Source: Agreia sp. Leaf283 (lineage in GTDB: Bacteria; Actinomycetota; Actinomycetes; Actinomycetales; Microbacteriaceae). From it: a stretch of DNA of 64,000 nt. Where the stretch lies: assembly GCF_001422485.1 (NCBI RefSeq), contig NZ_LMNF01000001.1, forward strand, positions 689,900 to 753,899, written 5' to 3'. The notes beneath the pieces are model-generated. The model was given only the letters and a program-made list of their open reading frames with translations, searched no databases and was not told the DNA's origin. Made by a program: the position numbers and the translations under genes. Shown one piece after another: positions 63,176 to 64,000 of the stretch (the stretch's first letter is position 1; each line of letters starts with the position of its first letter).

Positions 63176-63495
63176 TGGCCTGGCTCTTCCTCGTCGGCGC
63201 GATCCTCACCGAGGTCACCGCCACGCTCTCGCTCAAGGCCGCCATCACCGGCAGCAAGCTCTGGTACATCCCGGTCGCAGTCGGCTACGGAATCGCGTTC
63301 ACGTGCCTGTCGTTCGCCCTGCAGAACGACATGCCGCTCGGCGTCGCCTATGGAATCTGGTCGGCGGCCGGAGTCGCGCTCACCGCGGTGGCCGGGCGGC
63401 TCATCTTCAAGGAGCCGTTCACCTGGGTGATGGCAGCGGGCATCGCCCTCGTCATGGGCGGAGTGCTGCTGGTCGAGGCGGGCGCGGAGTTCTAG
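63175..63495 (+). CDS. SMR-family transporter subunit (second)
   Basis: A 106-residue SMR protein, MAWLFLVGAILTEVTATLSLKAAITGSKLWYIPV, with the membrane Glu in ILTEV, MPLGVAYGIWSAAGVALTAVAGRLIFKE and a fourth helix. The two SMR proteins are similar but not identical, as in paired YkkCD- or EbrAB-type systems whose subunits insert with opposite topology. Substrate unknown; guanidinium or quaternary compounds are typical for the family. Confidence 0.9.
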   Translation: MAWLFLVGAILTEVTATLSLKAAITGSKLWYIPVAVGYGIAFTCLSFALQNDMPLGVAYGIWSAAGVALTAVAGRLIFKEPFTWVMAAGIALVMGGVLLVEAGAEF

Positions 63496-63505
63496 CGGAC
63501 GACCA

Positions 63506-64000
63506 CTAGCTCTTCGCCACTGCCCCCGCGTGATCGGGCACGTACTTGTAGCGCCCCTTCTCCGGCCGGTCGTAGTCGTCGGCAACGGGGCGGGGTGGGA
63601 TCGTGACCTCGTCGGGGTCGCGCGACTCGTAGGGAATCTGCGACAGCAGGTGGCTGATGGTGTTGATTCTGGATGCGCGCTTGTCGTCGCTCTCGATGGT
63701 CCACCAGGGCGCGTCGGCGTGGTCGGTCGCCTCGAACATCGCGTCCTTCGCGCGGGAGTAGTCCTCCCACTTCGTGATCGAGACCACGTCGGTGTCGGAG
63801 AGCTTCCAGCGCCGCATCGGGTCGTTCAGGCGCGAGTGGAACCGCTCCTCCTGAATGTCGTCCGACACCGAGAACCAGTACTTGATGAGGATGATGCCGT
63901 CTTCGACGAGCATGCGCTCGAACGTCGGAACCTGGTGAAGGAAGCGTCGGTACTGCTCGGGCGTGCAGTAGTCCATGACCCGCTCGACGCCGGCCCTGTT
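63506..64000 (-). CDS. Polyphosphate kinase 2 family protein (5' truncated)
   Basis: The C-terminal 164 residues of a PPK2-type kinase; the gene continues beyond the window. The frame is open to the right edge, where it reads NRAGVERVMDYC, a conserved PPK2 segment. Then follow ILIKYWFSVSDDIQEERFHSRLNDPMRRWKLSDTDV and APWWTIESDDKRASRINTISHLLSQIPY, all typical. The usual YWFSVSDEEQERRF-type stretch has Asp-Asp-Ile in place of the family's common acidic residues. Reaction: polyphosphate-dependent phosphorylation of nucleotides. Confidence 0.92.
   Translation of the reverse strand, partial: NRAGVERVMDYCTPEQYRRFLHQVPTFERMLVEDGIILIKYWFSVSDDIQEERFHSRLNDPMRRWKLSDTDVVSITKWEDYSRAKDAMFEATDHADAPWWTIESDDKRASRINTISHLLSQIPYESRDPDEVTIPPRPVADDYDRPEKGRYKYVPDHAGAVAKS

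Noticed and set aside
63842-63857. A 14-base match to one arm of the 59-bp hairpin inside the PPK2 gene.
   Set aside because: No partner arm or GTGGATAGTG loop lies within 60 bases, and the bases code for the conserved QEER region of PPK2, so it is probably chance.

Overview
The window is about 64 kb of high-GC actinobacterial chromosome. Codon use, GTGA and ATGA start/stop overlaps, and many scattered copies of an intergenic repeat reading CCTTCGACAGGCTCAGGGAAC or its complement all suggest the family Microbacteriaceae. That placement is inference; there is no rRNA, tRNA, phage or transposase gene to anchor it. Genes are densely packed and most are intact. The two end genes run off the window.

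The left 50 kb is a plant-polysaccharide and L-rhamnose utilisation region. It starts with the end of a MalG-type sugar ABC permease, then two GH78 alpha-L-rhamnosidases flanking a LacI regulator, and an alditol-oxidase-like flavoprotein (2-8727). A leftward operon at 8861-12928 encodes a Tm-1-like/UPF0261 protein, a PEP-hydrolase-like TIM barrel, two cupins and an SDR/epimerase, with its own LacI gene upstream. Then comes a second LacI gene, divergent from an operon of an ADP-ribosylglycohydrolase-fold protein, a MalE/F/G-type ABC importer, a GH127-like enzyme and a GH99-like (WbsX) protein (14268-23155). A fourth LacI gene is divergent from the rhamnose operon: ABC importer rhaTPQS, an AraA-like isomerase, mutarotase rhaM and isomerase rhaI (23159-32406). 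The pathway is completed further right by a fused rhamnulose-1-phosphate aldolase/lactaldehyde dehydrogenase and rhamnulokinase (46596-50244), next to a DeoR regulator. Between these lie two MFS exporters, an alpha/beta hydrolase, a DUF5107-TPR protein, and an arabinose-like ABC importer with an AraC regulator.

The right 14 kb is mixed: a 1474-residue LPNTG-anchored surface protein, a DUF222-HNH protein, a PadR/DUF1048/ABC-2 exporter cassette, a TfoX-like protein, a YbhB/PEBP-like protein, a FadR-type regulator with an LldD-type lactate oxidase, a pair of SMR transporters, and the 3' part of a PPK2 gene.

Extracellular or surface rhamnosides would be imported as oligomers, split by GH78/GH127-type enzymes and converted as rhamnose -> rhamnulose -> rhamnulose-1-P -> DHAP + lactaldehyde -> lactate. 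The lldD gene could use that lactate. Palindromic operator candidates are visible for most local regulators. The most unusual non-coding signal is a family of three 59-bp hairpins with an invariant GTGGATAGTG loop segment and compensatory stem changes.
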